A stretch of 64,000 nucleotides of DNA, taken from Methylibium petroleiphilum PM1 (GTDB lineage: Bacteria; Pseudomonadota; Gammaproteobacteria; Burkholderiales; Burkholderiaceae_C). Position 1 is the first letter of the stretch. Each line of letters opens with the position of its first letter. Location: assembly GCF_000015725.1 (NCBI RefSeq), contig NC_008826.1, forward strand, positions 248,001-312,000, written 5' to 3'. The notes beneath the pieces were generated by a model, which worked only from the letters and a program-made list of their open reading frames with translations, did not search any database and was not told the DNA's origin. A program made the translations under genes and the position numbers. Shown in pieces: positions 54,967-62,896 of the stretch.

Positions 54967-55476
54967 CTAAAACGGAATTTCGTCGTCAAACCCGTCCCCT
55001 GCCGTGGCCGGCTGACGCGCTTGCTGACGCGGCGCTGGTGCGGGAGCTGCGGCGCGCTGTTGCGGGCGCTGTCCACCGCCGTAGCCGCCGCCACCGCCTT
55101 CGCCGCGGGACTGGCCGCCTTGGCCGCCGCTCTGGCCGCCTTCGCCGCCGCCGAGCAGCTGCATCTCGTTGGCAACGATCTCGGTGGTGTACTGGTCCTT
55201 GCCGTCCTTGTCCTGCCACTTGCGGGTCTTCAGGCGACCCTCGATGTAGACGGGGCGGCCCTTCTTCAGGTACTCGCCGGCGATCTCGGCCAGGCGGTCA
55301 TAGAGAACGACGCGATGCCATTCGGTCTCTTCCTGCTTCTCTCCGGAGTCCTTGTTCTTCCAGTTGCGCGTGGTGGCCACGCTGATGTTGCAGACCGCCG
55401 AGCCCGAGGGGGTGTAGCGGACTTCGGGGTCTCGACCCAGGTTGCCCAGAATGTGGACCTTGTTGACGCTTGCCAT
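54967..55476 (-). CDS. ssb: Single-stranded DNA-binding protein
   Basis: A 169-residue SSB. The OB fold ([64 protein letters not shown]) is followed by a Gly/Gln/Pro-rich linker and the acidic tip DDEIPF that recruits partner proteins. It protects single-stranded DNA during replication and conjugative transfer. Consensus promoter with the motif upstream, own terminator: an independent unit. Confidence 0.96.
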   Translation of the reverse strand: MASVNKVHILGNLGRDPEVRYTPSGSAVCNISVATTRNWKNKDSGEKQEETEWHRVVLYDRLAEIAGEYLKKGRPVYIEGRLKTRKWQDKDGKDQYTTEIVANEMQLLGGGEGGQSGGQGGQSRGEGGGGGYGGGQRPQQRAAAPAPAPRQQARQPATAGDGFDDEIPF

Positions 55477-55580
55477 GGATGCAGGTTTCCTTTCCGTTGA
55501 TCCGTTAGTTGGCTCCGCGCGCGATGCGCGGCTTTCGTTTGTTGATCGGAAACCGGCCCTATGCCGATCCGACAGCCTCC

Positions 55581-55609
55581 ACTATACCAACACGTAGTAT
55601 TAAACGCAA
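55581..55609 (-). promoter_or_regulatory. ssb promoter with TACGTGTT motif in spacer
   Basis: On the minus strand TTGCGT (55604-55609), 17 bases containing ACTACGTGTTGG, then TATAGT (55581-55586). Confidence 0.75.
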
Positions 55610-55700
55610 GCACACGACGTATGCATGCGTGTTGTGCTGCCAAGACGTGGCCCTTGGAATGTCTGGACGATACAGGCGGCGTATATGACAATGTTGGTCC

Positions 55701-56126
55701 ATGAGCGCAACCCTTGTCCCTGCCCACGTGGCACTTCCCTTCGGCGTCATCGGCGACACCCGCATCGCGCACGCCGTGACCCCCGAGCACCTTCGTGTCA
55801 ACGGCGGGCTCTACTCCATGGCGCGCTTCGACCTGGCCGACGGCCGCCGCCTCTTCGTCGTCTCCGAGCTCGCCGAAAACGATGGCCCCTCGGTCACCAA
55901 CGCTGCGGAAACGATCGCGACCGCGATCCTGTCCAACTACGCCAGCGACCTGGAGCCGAGCCAGGTGGTCTTCTTGGAACACTACGACGACGAGTTCTCA
56001 TACTCGTTCATGCGCGCGGCCGGCCGCGCGAACCGCGTCAGCTTCGACCGCTGGGAGATCACCTGGCAGGGCCGCCGTGCGGTGTTCGTCGACTGGATGC
56101 CCGTCTTCAACTCAGGCACGCACTGA
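55701..56126 (+). CDS. Unknown 141-residue protein
   Basis: A soluble alpha/beta protein (VALPFGVIGDTRIAHAVTPE; LFVVSELAENDGPSVTNAAE). Candidate -10 GACAAT (55687-55692) with TGGACG 17 bases upstream leaves about 8 bases before ATG, so the mRNA is probably leaderless; no Shine-Dalgarno is seen. No family recognised. Confidence 0.65.
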   Translation: MSATLVPAHVALPFGVIGDTRIAHAVTPEHLRVNGGLYSMARFDLADGRRLFVVSELAENDGPSVTNAAETIATAILSNYASDLEPSQVVFLEHYDDEFSYSFMRAAGRANRVSFDRWEITWQGRRAVFVDWMPVFNSGTH

Positions 56127-56160
56127 CGCCTGGCCGCCCTGCCGCGCAGGGCCCAGAAAG

Positions 56161-56204
56161 GACAAAGGCCACTCGGTCGCAACCGGTGGCCTTTGTCGCT
56201 TTTC
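56161..56204. terminator. Bidirectional terminator
   Basis: A 12-bp perfect stem GACAAAGGCCAC/GTGGCCTTTGTC (56161-56172 with 56186-56197), followed by GCTTTT. Confidence 0.85.
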
Positions 56205-56334
56205 ACTCTGAGTCGGGGGCGTCCCTCCCGACCGGATCGAGCGACTCGTTGATCGCTTGAATGTTCCCCGTCGGTGGGCGAGCTTGTCCCCCGGAAATGC
56301 CTATCAGGTTCGCGTAATCGTTCGTTTGCGGGAT

Positions 56335-56658
56335 CTACAGGCCGCCGCGAGGCGCCGCCTCTGCAGTGGAGGTGTCGCTGGCGGCATACCTGGGGCGTCC
56401 ACGCTCGAACTCTTCCCGCAGCCTCCAGTCACTGCACCGGAACTCTTGCACGCCGAAGACCTGCTCCCAGGTCGAATCCCTGCTTCGAGCCGGCCGACGT
56501 GTCACTTGGCCGTCAACGCACACCAGCACCCCTTTCCCGGCCGACTCTTCGGCGATCCGGCGCGCCGCCTCCATCGAGTCAGACGTGGCCATCGCGACCG
56601 GGACAAAGAGGACTGCGCCGATGATCGGCGCAAGGGCGATTGCGATTGTTCGTAGCAT
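56335..56658 (-). CDS. Small exported protein
   Basis: A 107-residue protein with an N-terminal signal peptide (hydrophobic 3-22, ending VAMATS). The mature part has two cysteines (CVDG and FRCSDW) and a charged C-terminus. No anchor is visible; probably periplasmic. Function unknown. Confidence 0.65.
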   Translation of the reverse strand: MLRTIAIALAPIIGAVLFVPVAMATSDSMEAARRIAEESAGKGVLVCVDGQVTRRPARSRDSTWEQVFGVQEFRCSDWRLREEFERGRPRYAASDTSTAEAAPRGGL

Positions 56659-56694
56659 GGGCGTACCTGCTTGTCTTCACGGACAGATACGCGC

Positions 56695-56724
56695 ATTGTA
56701 TCGCAGCGATACTGCTACGTGTTA
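56695..56724. promoter_or_regulatory. Promoter/operator with TACGTGTTA
   Basis: TACGTGTTA (56716-56724). Minus-strand -10 TACAAT (56695-56700) is preceded by AACACG at 17 bases, so the motif occupies the -35 position for the gene ending at 56335. Confidence 0.55.
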
Positions 56725-56727
56725 GGG

Positions 56728-56961
56728 CTAGTGCACGTTGATGCGCGGCAGCTGCTGGAAGGCTTCGTCGGTCATGTGGCTGACTGCGTCCATCGCGGCG
56801 ACGGGGTCGGATGCCATAACGCGAACGTCTTCGATGACGCCGTGCTCGTCGACGACGACGCTGACGTCGTGCATCACCTCCATGAGGGCGTCGGTGTCGG
56901 CGTCGTTCGGGCCTGAGGTGGAGGCGCTCAGTGCGCGCCGGCGGAATCGGATGCTGGACAT
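56728..56961 (-). CDS. Unknown 77-residue protein
   Basis: Basic start (IRFRRRALSAS), then an acidic helical body. An AT-rich island (about 56985-57003, TAACATTTACTGATAAG on the minus strand) upstream resembles the motif-bearing promoter at 60698. No family recognised. Confidence 0.6.
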   Translation of the reverse strand: MSSIRFRRRALSASTSGPNDADTDALMEVMHDVSVVVDEHGVIEDVRVMASDPVAAMDAVSHMTDEAFQQLPRINVH

Positions 56962-57032
56962 GAGTCCATTCTAATCCTCGCCGTCTTATCAGTAAATGTT
57001 ATGCGGCAGCCGCGCAACACCCGCGGTCTGGC

Positions 57033-57611
57033 CTACCGCCGCCCGCCTTCGCCCGGCTGCGTGATGCCCGCGCGCTCGGTGACGAGTGCGTTGCGAACGA
57101 GGTCCCTGGAGTTGGGGAACTCGCGGTAGGTGGCTTCGACGTTGCGCTGGTGCTGCTCCGCGGTCAGGCCGTTGGCGACCTGGCGCCTGAGCATGCGTTC
57201 GAACAGCTCGCTCATGTGCGTCGAGTACGTGACGGCGCGCAGCGCGCGCACCAGGCCCGTGTCGGAGTCGACCAGCACCATGGTCAGGAGGATCTTGCCG
57301 GCACCCGGCTGCGGTTGCGGGATCTCGCGGGCGTCGGGGGGCAGGGCGTTGATCGAGAAGGCCTGGTCGGACCAGTCATAGAGTCCTGCCACCTTGAACA
57401 GGAAGAACAAGGAGTCCCCTCGGGTGTACAGGCCGACGTGAATGGCGCCGTGCTGGAAGGCCTGGATCTCACGCTCTGTGAGCTTGCCCAGGACGAACTG
57501 CAGCAGGTGCGTGCCGTTCGTGTAGCGATACTCGAACCGATCGACCCCGCCGTAGGTCACCCCGGGCGCGAACGGCTCTCCCACCGCCAGGCGCCAGATC
57601 TCGTCAGGCAT
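57033..57611 (-). CDS. Unknown 192-residue protein, last gene of the dnaB operon
   Basis: Starts at ATG 57611 because AAGGA lies seven bases upstream; overlaps the preceding gene by 8 bases. Alpha/beta body with LVDSDTGLVRALRAVTYS and a helical C-terminus (RRQVANGLTAEQHQRNVEATY). No family recognised; context suggests a replication or maintenance role. Confidence 0.7.
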   Translation of the reverse strand: MPDEIWRLAVGEPFAPGVTYGGVDRFEYRYTNGTHLLQFVLGKLTEREIQAFQHGAIHVGLYTRGDSLFFLFKVAGLYDWSDQAFSINALPPDAREIPQPQPGAGKILLTMVLVDSDTGLVRALRAVTYSTHMSELFERMLRRQVANGLTAEQHQRNVEATYREFPNSRDLVRNALVTERAGITQPGEGGRR

Positions 57612-58383
57612 TCTCACTTCCTTGTTCGGTCGACTCGAGCTCGGGCCAGTCGCAGTAGACCGTGCCCGGCACGCGCGGCAGGGGCGTCATGGTGCGCGGG
57701 TCCGTCTCGAGGCTCTCCCGCGCCTGTTCGGCGTCGAAGTAGACCGCGACGTGGCCGATGACCGCCGCCGCGTAGATCTCGCGCCGCGGCTCGCTGTGAA
57801 AGCCCGCGCCGCGTGCCTCGTAGACGTTGACCGTGTCGCCTTCCTCTGTTCGGATCACGATGATGCAGCCGTGGATGTCCGTGAACGCACGCCGCACCAG
57901 GTCGACCAGCGGCGTGTGCGGCTGGCCGTCGTCTGGGATCTCCGCACCGCCCGGCGTGAGTACGACGCGCCGATGGCTGTCGTCGGCGAAGCCGAAGGTG
58001 ATGACCTGGCGGCCACCGAGCGCGTAGAGGCGACGAAGCAGGTCCTGCATCGAGGGGAGGGGAAGGCGGTCGAGAGCGCGCTGCAGGCGCTGCACGCGCG
58101 CCGTCGATTGTCCACCCAGTTCTTCCGCGGCCGCGTCATCGAGCCGCCGCAACGCGCGCCGGAAGGCGTCGCGCTCGGCTTGCGAGATCTCCACCTGGTC
58201 GATGCCGGCCGGCCGGCGGCTCTCGATGCCGGTCAGGCGCCGGGCGACGTGGCTCTGGGCCAGGTATTCGCCGACGGCGTCGTCCCCCAGTTGGCGGCGC
58301 TGGTACAGCTTGCGCCGGGCGCGCCGGTAGCTCTGGACGAGGCGTCTGGCCTTGTCGCTGCCCTCTGCGGCCGCGTGGCTCAC
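57604..58383 (-). CDS. Unknown 259-residue protein in the dnaB operon
   Basis: GTG start overlaps the dnaB stop (GTGA). N-terminal half helical and very basic (RRLVQSYRRARRKLYQRRQ); C-terminal half alpha/beta (RRVVLTPGGAEIPDDGQ; GCIIVIRTEEGDTVNVYE). Not recognised; might load or regulate the helicase. Confidence 0.7.
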   Translation of the reverse strand: MSHAAAEGSDKARRLVQSYRRARRKLYQRRQLGDDAVGEYLAQSHVARRLTGIESRRPAGIDQVEISQAERDAFRRALRRLDDAAAEELGGQSTARVQRLQRALDRLPLPSMQDLLRRLYALGGRQVITFGFADDSHRRVVLTPGGAEIPDDGQPHTPLVDLVRRAFTDIHGCIIVIRTEEGDTVNVYEARGAGFHSEPRREIYAAAVIGHVAVYFDAEQARESLETDPRTMTPLPRVPGTVYCDWPELESTEQGSENA

Positions 58384-59777
58384 TTGCCGCCCATCGAGAA
58401 CGCCCCATAGCTGGCGCCGCCGAAGCCGGGCTCGGGCTTGCCGTCCGGGTCGGGCAGGGCGCCCAGGTAGTTCTTGAAGCGCGAGAAGGCCTTCTCGAAC
58501 AGCAGGCCGATGCGCCCGGTCGGGCCCATGCGCTGCTTCGCGATGATGACCTCGGCGACACCCTGGAACTTGGAGTTCGGGTTGTAGTAGTCGTCGCGGT
58601 ACATCATCATGATGACGTCTGCGTCCTGCTCGATACTGCCGCTTTCGCGAAGGTCGGACATGACCGGTCGCTTGTCCGCGCGCGTCTCGACGCTTCGGTT
58701 CAGCTGCGACAGTGCGATCACCGGCACCTTCAGTGCCTTGGCCATGAGCTTCAGCGCTCGACTGATCTCGCTGACCACTTCCGTTCGGCCGCGCGACGAG
58801 GCGCCCTGGTCGATCAGCTGGATGTAGTCGACCACGATCAGGCTGAGGCCGTGCTTGCGCTTGTGGCGTCGCGCCTTGGCCAGCATCTGCGCGCAGGAGA
58901 TGCTGGCGGAGTCGTCGATGTAGAAGTTCTTCCCGGACAAGCGCTCCATCGCTTCGCAGAGCCTGGTCCAGGTCTCATCCGTCTTGATGTTCGCCGGGTT
59001 CATCAGCTCGCGCAGGTCGACGGACCCCTGGCTGGCCAGCGCGCGCAGCCCGGACTGCCGAAGGCTCATCTCCAGGCTGAACACCAGCACGCCGCCGTCG
59101 TTCACGGCCACGTGCTCGGCGATGGTCTGCGCCAGGGCGGTCTTGCCCATCGCGGGGCGTCCGGCCAGAACGATCAGGTCGCCGGCCTGGAGGCCCGCGG
59201 TTTTCTCGTCGAGGTCCAGCAGCCCGGTTCCGAGGCCGGTCACCGTCTCGCCGGACTCGTGCCGTTCCTGCACCCATTGCACGGTGTCGGCCAGGACCTG
59301 GTCGATCGACGCCGGTTCGGACGACTGGCGCGCTTCGCCGAGCTCCAGCAGCAGTGACTGGGCGCGGTCCATGCGCGCATGCACATCGCCGCCTTCGTAG
59401 GCGATCTCCTCCAGCGCCTGCGCAACTCCCATCAACTGGCGAGCCATCCGGCGCTCGACGACGATCTCGGCGTAGCGGATGATGTTGCTCGCCGGCGGCG
59501 CGTTGCCCGCGATCTCGCTGATGTAGGAGCGGCCGCCTGCCTTCTGGAGGGAACGCTGCCCCTCCAGCCAGTCGGTGACGGTGATCGTGTCCGCCGGCCG
59601 GCCGGCCTTGGCCAGCGCCTCGATGGCGCGGTAGATCAGCTGGTGCTGCTCGTGGTGGAAGTCCGCTTCGCGCAGGACGTCTCCGATGCGGTCATACGCG
59701 CGGCCGCTGGTGGCGAGCAGCGCGCCGAGGACGGCGCACTCGTTCTCGGTGCTGTGGGGGGCTTGAATCGTGCGCAT
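58380..59777 (-). CDS. dnaB: Replicative DNA helicase DnaB
   Basis: A 465-residue RecA-fold hexameric helicase of normal length. The N-terminal domain starts with APHSTENECAVLGALL; ATPase motif H1 AGRPAMGKTALAQT (about 206-219), H2 LIVVDYIQLI (about 315-324), H3 VIALSQLNRSVE and arginine-finger region MSDLRESGSIEQDAD are intact. It moves 5'-3' on the lagging strand. It overlaps the upstream replication gene (TGATG), so helicase and loader-like protein are made together. Confidence 0.95.
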   Translation of the reverse strand: MRTIQAPHSTENECAVLGALLATSGRAYDRIGDVLREADFHHEQHQLIYRAIEALAKAGRPADTITVTDWLEGQRSLQKAGGRSYISEIAGNAPPASNIIRYAEIVVERRMARQLMGVAQALEEIAYEGGDVHARMDRAQSLLLELGEARQSSEPASIDQVLADTVQWVQERHESGETVTGLGTGLLDLDEKTAGLQAGDLIVLAGRPAMGKTALAQTIAEHVAVNDGGVLVFSLEMSLRQSGLRALASQGSVDLRELMNPANIKTDETWTRLCEAMERLSGKNFYIDDSASISCAQMLAKARRHKRKHGLSLIVVDYIQLIDQGASSRGRTEVVSEISRALKLMAKALKVPVIALSQLNRSVETRADKRPVMSDLRESGSIEQDADVIMMMYRDDYYNPNSKFQGVAEVIIAKQRMGPTGRIGLLFEKAFSRFKNYLGALPDPDGKPEPGFGGASYGAFSMGGK

Positions 59778-60664
59778 CAGGTCCGCTCACGGTGGTAGAA
59801 GCCCTCGAGAATCAGGGCGAACTTGGTGGGCCGAAGCATCCATTCCAGGGTGGGGGTCGCGTACGCACCGCCCCCCGGCTTCGGCTCAGCCCGACCGGTC
59901 AGGTAGGCGGACTTGGTGCAGTGCTCGAAGAAGCGGCGCCACCACAGCAGACCCTTCTCGGTCGAGTCATAGCCGCCGAGTTGCGGGTGATTGGTGGCAG
60001 CCATCTCGCGCCATCGCGCGCGCAGGTGCTTTTCGCGCTCGCCGCCCCAGGTCAGCACCCGCGGGTTCGTGCGCATCACCTCGTGGTAGATGGCGACGAT
60101 CTCGGCCTGCGGGCATGGCGGAATCGCATTGCTGGGCTTCGCGATGACGACAGCCTGCTCCGGCTCCCCGAAGAGATCGCCCGTCGGCTGTGTCTTCGCT
60201 GTCTTGGCCTGCGCCGCTGGCGCCGGCTGCGCGGCGACATCAGCCTTGGGCAGCAGTTGCACTGCCGACTTGGACTGCCTCCAGCGCCGCTCGGCGCCGA
60301 TCGCGCCGGCGGCAGAGCGCGCCGCATGGCTCGCCTTGCTGGTGGCACGTTGCTCTTGGAGTCCGTCGTGGACCAGTCGCCCCGGCAGGAACACGTCCTC
60401 GGAGAAGCACGGCCTGATCTGGTGCCAGATCGCCTGCAGCGCAGCGGGTGTCTCGCCGCACAGGCGCGCGATCGACGGGATGTCGTTGGGGATGCTTCCT
60501 TCGCGCCAGGCGAAGCACATGAGCTTGACGTAGCAGCCGAGCGCCGCGTTGCTCATCAGGGCGGTCTTCTCCTCGGTGGGGAGCGAAGACGAGATCGTGA
60601 AACCGTTGGCAGTCATTCCTAAGACGCGGTCGTTTCCTTGCTTGTTGCGCCGGCGCAAGTTCAT
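59777..60664 (-). CDS. DUF1376-type replication initiator/loader-like protein
   Basis: About 295 residues (or 279 from ATG 60616). The N-terminal domain (SLPTEEKTALMSNAALGCYVKLMCFAW, then PSIARLCG) resembles DUF1376/phage replication protein O-type winged helices. A linker follows, and the C-terminal part (YHEVMRTNPRVLTWGGEREKHLRARW; FFEHCTKSAYLTGR) matches the C-terminal domain seen in phage helicase-recruiting proteins. Adjacent dnaB supports a helicase-loading role. No Shine-Dalgarno is clear for either start. Confidence 0.7.
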   Translation of the reverse strand: MNLRRRNKQGNDRVLGMTANGFTISSSLPTEEKTALMSNAALGCYVKLMCFAWREGSIPNDIPSIARLCGETPAALQAIWHQIRPCFSEDVFLPGRLVHDGLQEQRATSKASHAARSAAGAIGAERRWRQSKSAVQLLPKADVAAQPAPAAQAKTAKTQPTGDLFGEPEQAVVIAKPSNAIPPCPQAEIVAIYHEVMRTNPRVLTWGGEREKHLRARWREMAATNHPQLGGYDSTEKGLLWWRRFFEHCTKSAYLTGRAEPKPGGGAYATPTLEWMLRPTKFALILEGFYHRERT

Positions 60665-60694
60665 GCGCACGATGCGGCGTGTAGTAGAATGCAA

Positions 60695-60724
60695 GCATAA
60701 CACGTACTGGTAATACAGTGTCAA
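60695..60724 (-). promoter_or_regulatory. Promoter of the replication operon with TACGTGTTA
   Basis: Minus-strand TTGACA (60719-60724), then 17-18 bases including CCAGTACGTG, and a poor -10 (TTATGC). TAACACGTA on the plus strand is 60698-60706. The element overlaps the -10, as expected for a repressor site at a replication gene. Confidence 0.65.
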
Positions 60725-60844
60725 TTCTCTGCCGTCCGCATCCGGTCGCCAATGCCTACGCCATAGCTCCGCCATCGCCAGCTCGGCGCCGGCGCGAGCT
60801 CGACACGGCTGCGCACGCGAAACACGTTCGCACTCCGTGTGTGG

Positions 60845-60884
60845 CATCCCCGGAGGTATTGGATTCCCTGAAAGGAGATGCGTT
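60845..60884 (+). promoter_or_regulatory. Leader module (box and SD, no clear hairpin)
   Basis: CATCCCC 60845-60851; AAAGGAG 60871-60877; ATG 60885. The sequence between has only a weak GGATTCC segment and no stable stem. Confidence 0.45.
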
Positions 60885-62153
60885 ATGACAACGAACCGGG
60901 GCCGCGGGGCCCGTTCTGTAGATTTTTCGGAGGTGCGAGAGCGCGTTCCGCTGGAGTGGTTCTTCGAGGCCGTCCTCGGGGCGACCCCGAAGGCAATGAG
61001 CGGCACCATCCGCTTTCCCGTCTGCCCTCAGTGCGGCCCTTCGTCGAAGCACTCGGTGAAGGTGTCCTGCAAGGACGGCAAGTGGAAGTGCCATGCGTGC
61101 CCAGGCAAGGGTGACGTCGTGGAGGCGGCCGCCAAGCATTGGGGCCTCTCACTGAAAGACGCCGCGCTGCGCCTGGTCAACGCCGACCAGGAGGTGATGC
61201 AGTCCTACGAACCGCCCAAAGCACGGCCGGCACTCGAGCGCGACGACTCTGCTCTGCACGAGGTGATCGCGAAGCTCCTGGCCGTGTCGCAACCCCCTAC
61301 GAACGCCGCCCTGGCGTACTTCAAGGGCCGCGGCATCGGCGAGGCGATCGTCAAGGAGGCCGTCAAGCGCGGTCTGCTGGTGGTCCTGCCTCACGATCCG
61401 GAACTGTGCAAGAAGTACCTGGTCGACGTGGCGGGGCGTGACGCACTGATCGCTTCCACCCTGTGGCGCGAAGACGCGAAGGCTCCTGCAGCTGCATTCC
61501 GACCGCTGATGTTCGTCTCCAAGGAGGGGAAGGCAGCGGAGTTCCGGATCATGCGACTGACGGAGCCGGGCGAGCACAAGAGCTTGCGCTATGGCGGCAT
61601 CCACCCCTGGGCCTGGGTCAACGAGAGCCAGGACAGGATCATGCTGACGGAGGGCTGCCTCGACCTGCTGGCCAGCCTGGCCATGGGAACGAAGCGAAGC
61701 ATCATCGGCTTGCCTGGATGCGAGAACTGGCGCGACGACTGGTTCGCAAAGCTCAAGGGGCGCGATGTGCTGACGGCTTTCGATGCCGACGAAGCTGGCT
61801 TGGCCGCGACCCAGAAGATCACGCCGGTCCTCCAAAAGGCTGGCGCTTCCAAGGTCGATGCGTACGAGCTGCCGAAGGACGCGAAGGACATCAACGAGCA
61901 GCTGATCCTGCAAGGGCCTCACTGCAAGCTGGATTTCTTCGAGACGCAGGAGAGCACCGAACCGTACCGCGACGCGACCCTCTCGCTGCCCGGCTGCGAT
62001 CAGTGGATCTCGCTGCAGTTCGGAACGCTCAAGGGCCGCCACGTGAAGCTCACGCTCGGTGGACCCAAGACGCGCAACGACGCGGCGCTCGAGCGCCTGG
62101 TGTCAACGCTCAAGTCGGGCAAGGCAACCGTTTCGGTCGCCAACCCCCGATAG
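60885..62153 (+). CDS. DNA primase-like protein (zinc finger and TOPRIM)
   Basis: A 422-residue protein with a CHC2-type zinc finger (C47-x2-C50, C69-x2-C72) and a TOPRIM domain: E256 in LTEGCLDLLA and D300-x-D302 in TAFDADEAGL. These are the primer-synthesis and metal-binding sites of DnaG-type primases and phage primase-helicases. The helicase part is absent (DnaB is encoded separately). The C-terminal about 70 residues are unlike DnaG and contain a beta-rich domain. Divergent from the dnaB operon; together they form the replication core. Confidence 0.88.
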   Translation: MTTNRGRGARSVDFSEVRERVPLEWFFEAVLGATPKAMSGTIRFPVCPQCGPSSKHSVKVSCKDGKWKCHACPGKGDVVEAAAKHWGLSLKDAALRLVNADQEVMQSYEPPKARPALERDDSALHEVIAKLLAVSQPPTNAALAYFKGRGIGEAIVKEAVKRGLLVVLPHDPELCKKYLVDVAGRDALIASTLWREDAKAPAAAFRPLMFVSKEGKAAEFRIMRLTEPGEHKSLRYGGIHPWAWVNESQDRIMLTEGCLDLLASLAMGTKRSIIGLPGCENWRDDWFAKLKGRDVLTAFDADEAGLAATQKITPVLQKAGASKVDAYELPKDAKDINEQLILQGPHCKLDFFETQESTEPYRDATLSLPGCDQWISLQFGTLKGRHVKLTLGGPKTRNDAALERLVSTLKSGKATVSVANPR

Positions 62154-62175
62154 GCGCACGACGCCCAACCTCCAC

Positions 62176-62209
62176 AGCCCGCCCCTCTTCGGAGAGGCGG
62201 GCTTTTTCT
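62176..62209 (+). terminator. Intrinsic terminator
   Basis: AGCCCGCC (62176-62183) pairs with GGCGGGCT (62196-62203) around CTC-TTCG-GAG, then TTTTCTTT. Confidence 0.88.
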
Positions 62210-62231
62210 TTCTGACGCACAAGCAGAAACC

Positions 62232-62260
62232 TTGCTGTATCGGGCCGATACTGGTAACAT
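62232..62260 (+). promoter_or_regulatory. Promoter of the candidate small RNA
   Basis: TTGCTG (62232-62237), 17 bases with an inverted GTATCG/CGATAC pair, TAACAT (62255-62260). Confidence 0.6.
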
Positions 62261-62266
62261 TCAGTC

Positions 62267-62374
62267 TCGGTGTCGGCGGTTGCCGGCATCGTGATGGGAT
62301 CGACCGTTCCCGAGGGGCCCTTGATGGGGTTTCCTTACCTTCGCCCCGCGACTAACCCTCGCGGGGTCTTTTTT
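62267..62374 (+). ncRNA. Candidate small RNA of about 108 bases
   Basis: A promoter (62232-62260) and a strong terminator, CCCCGCGA/TCGCGGGG (62344-62366) with TCTTTTTT, frame a short transcript between the primase and convergent minus-strand genes. It has GC-rich pairing potential (GGGATCG/CGTTCCC region). The open frame reading through it continues past the terminator and is not convincing as a gene. Confidence 0.45.
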
Positions 62375-62446
62375 GGCCAGGGCGAACGTGCAAGAGGCCT
62401 GGCGGTCGCCCGCTCAGGCCTCTGCGCTCTGAGAACCGCCCGAGGC

Positions 62447-62896
62447 TCAGCTCCGCGGATCGTCCTTCTGCTGGGCTGCCAGCTGCATGGCCGCCACGGC
62501 CGTTGCCGCGATCTGCCACCCCCCAAACCAGACGCTATGCCGGACGGTGTCCACGCCGGCGACGAGGTGGGCGGCAACCGCCGCCAGGTCTACGCCGATC
62601 GACGCTGCCATGAACAGGCAAACCGCGCCGAGGTGCCGCGAGCCGCTCAGGTAGATGAGCAGCGGCGTCACGATGGCCCAGCCGGCCAGCTCGCCGACGG
62701 CCGGGCGGCCCCCCAGTGCGACATTGCGCAGCATACCGGCCATGACGGCCGCGGTGACGAGCGCGATGAAGCCGCCGCTGCCGAGGCGGACCCCTGGCGG
62801 CAGGAGGCGGCCAGGCCTGAGGAAGAGCGCCGTCGCGAAGGACAGCACCGCCACCCCGCCGGCGAGTGCGCCTGCGTACCTCAGCCTGGCCAGCAT
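62447..62896 (-). CDS. Small inner-membrane protein
   Basis: A 149-residue protein with about four hydrophobic segments (AGALAGGVAVLSFATALFL; FIALVTAAVMAGML; LAGWAIVTPLLIYL; VCLFMAASIGVDLAAVAAHL). It begins at a TGATG overlap with the upstream gene. The longer minus-strand frame upstream is a shadow. Function unknown. Confidence 0.7.
   Translation of the reverse strand: MLARLRYAGALAGGVAVLSFATALFLRPGRLLPPGVRLGSGGFIALVTAAVMAGMLRNVALGGRPAVGELAGWAIVTPLLIYLSGSRHLGAVCLFMAASIGVDLAAVAAHLVAGVDTVRHSVWFGGWQIAATAVAAMQLAAQQKDDPRS

Noticed and set aside
60665-61009. N-terminal extension of the DUF1376-type protein to 410 residues
   Set aside because: It would run back through the motif promoter and into the divergent primase gene; the extension is compositionally unlike a protein domain.
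62393-62423. Terminator AGAGGCCT/AGGCCTCT before the 62447 gene's end
   Set aside because: The stem is good, but neither strand has a following T-run.
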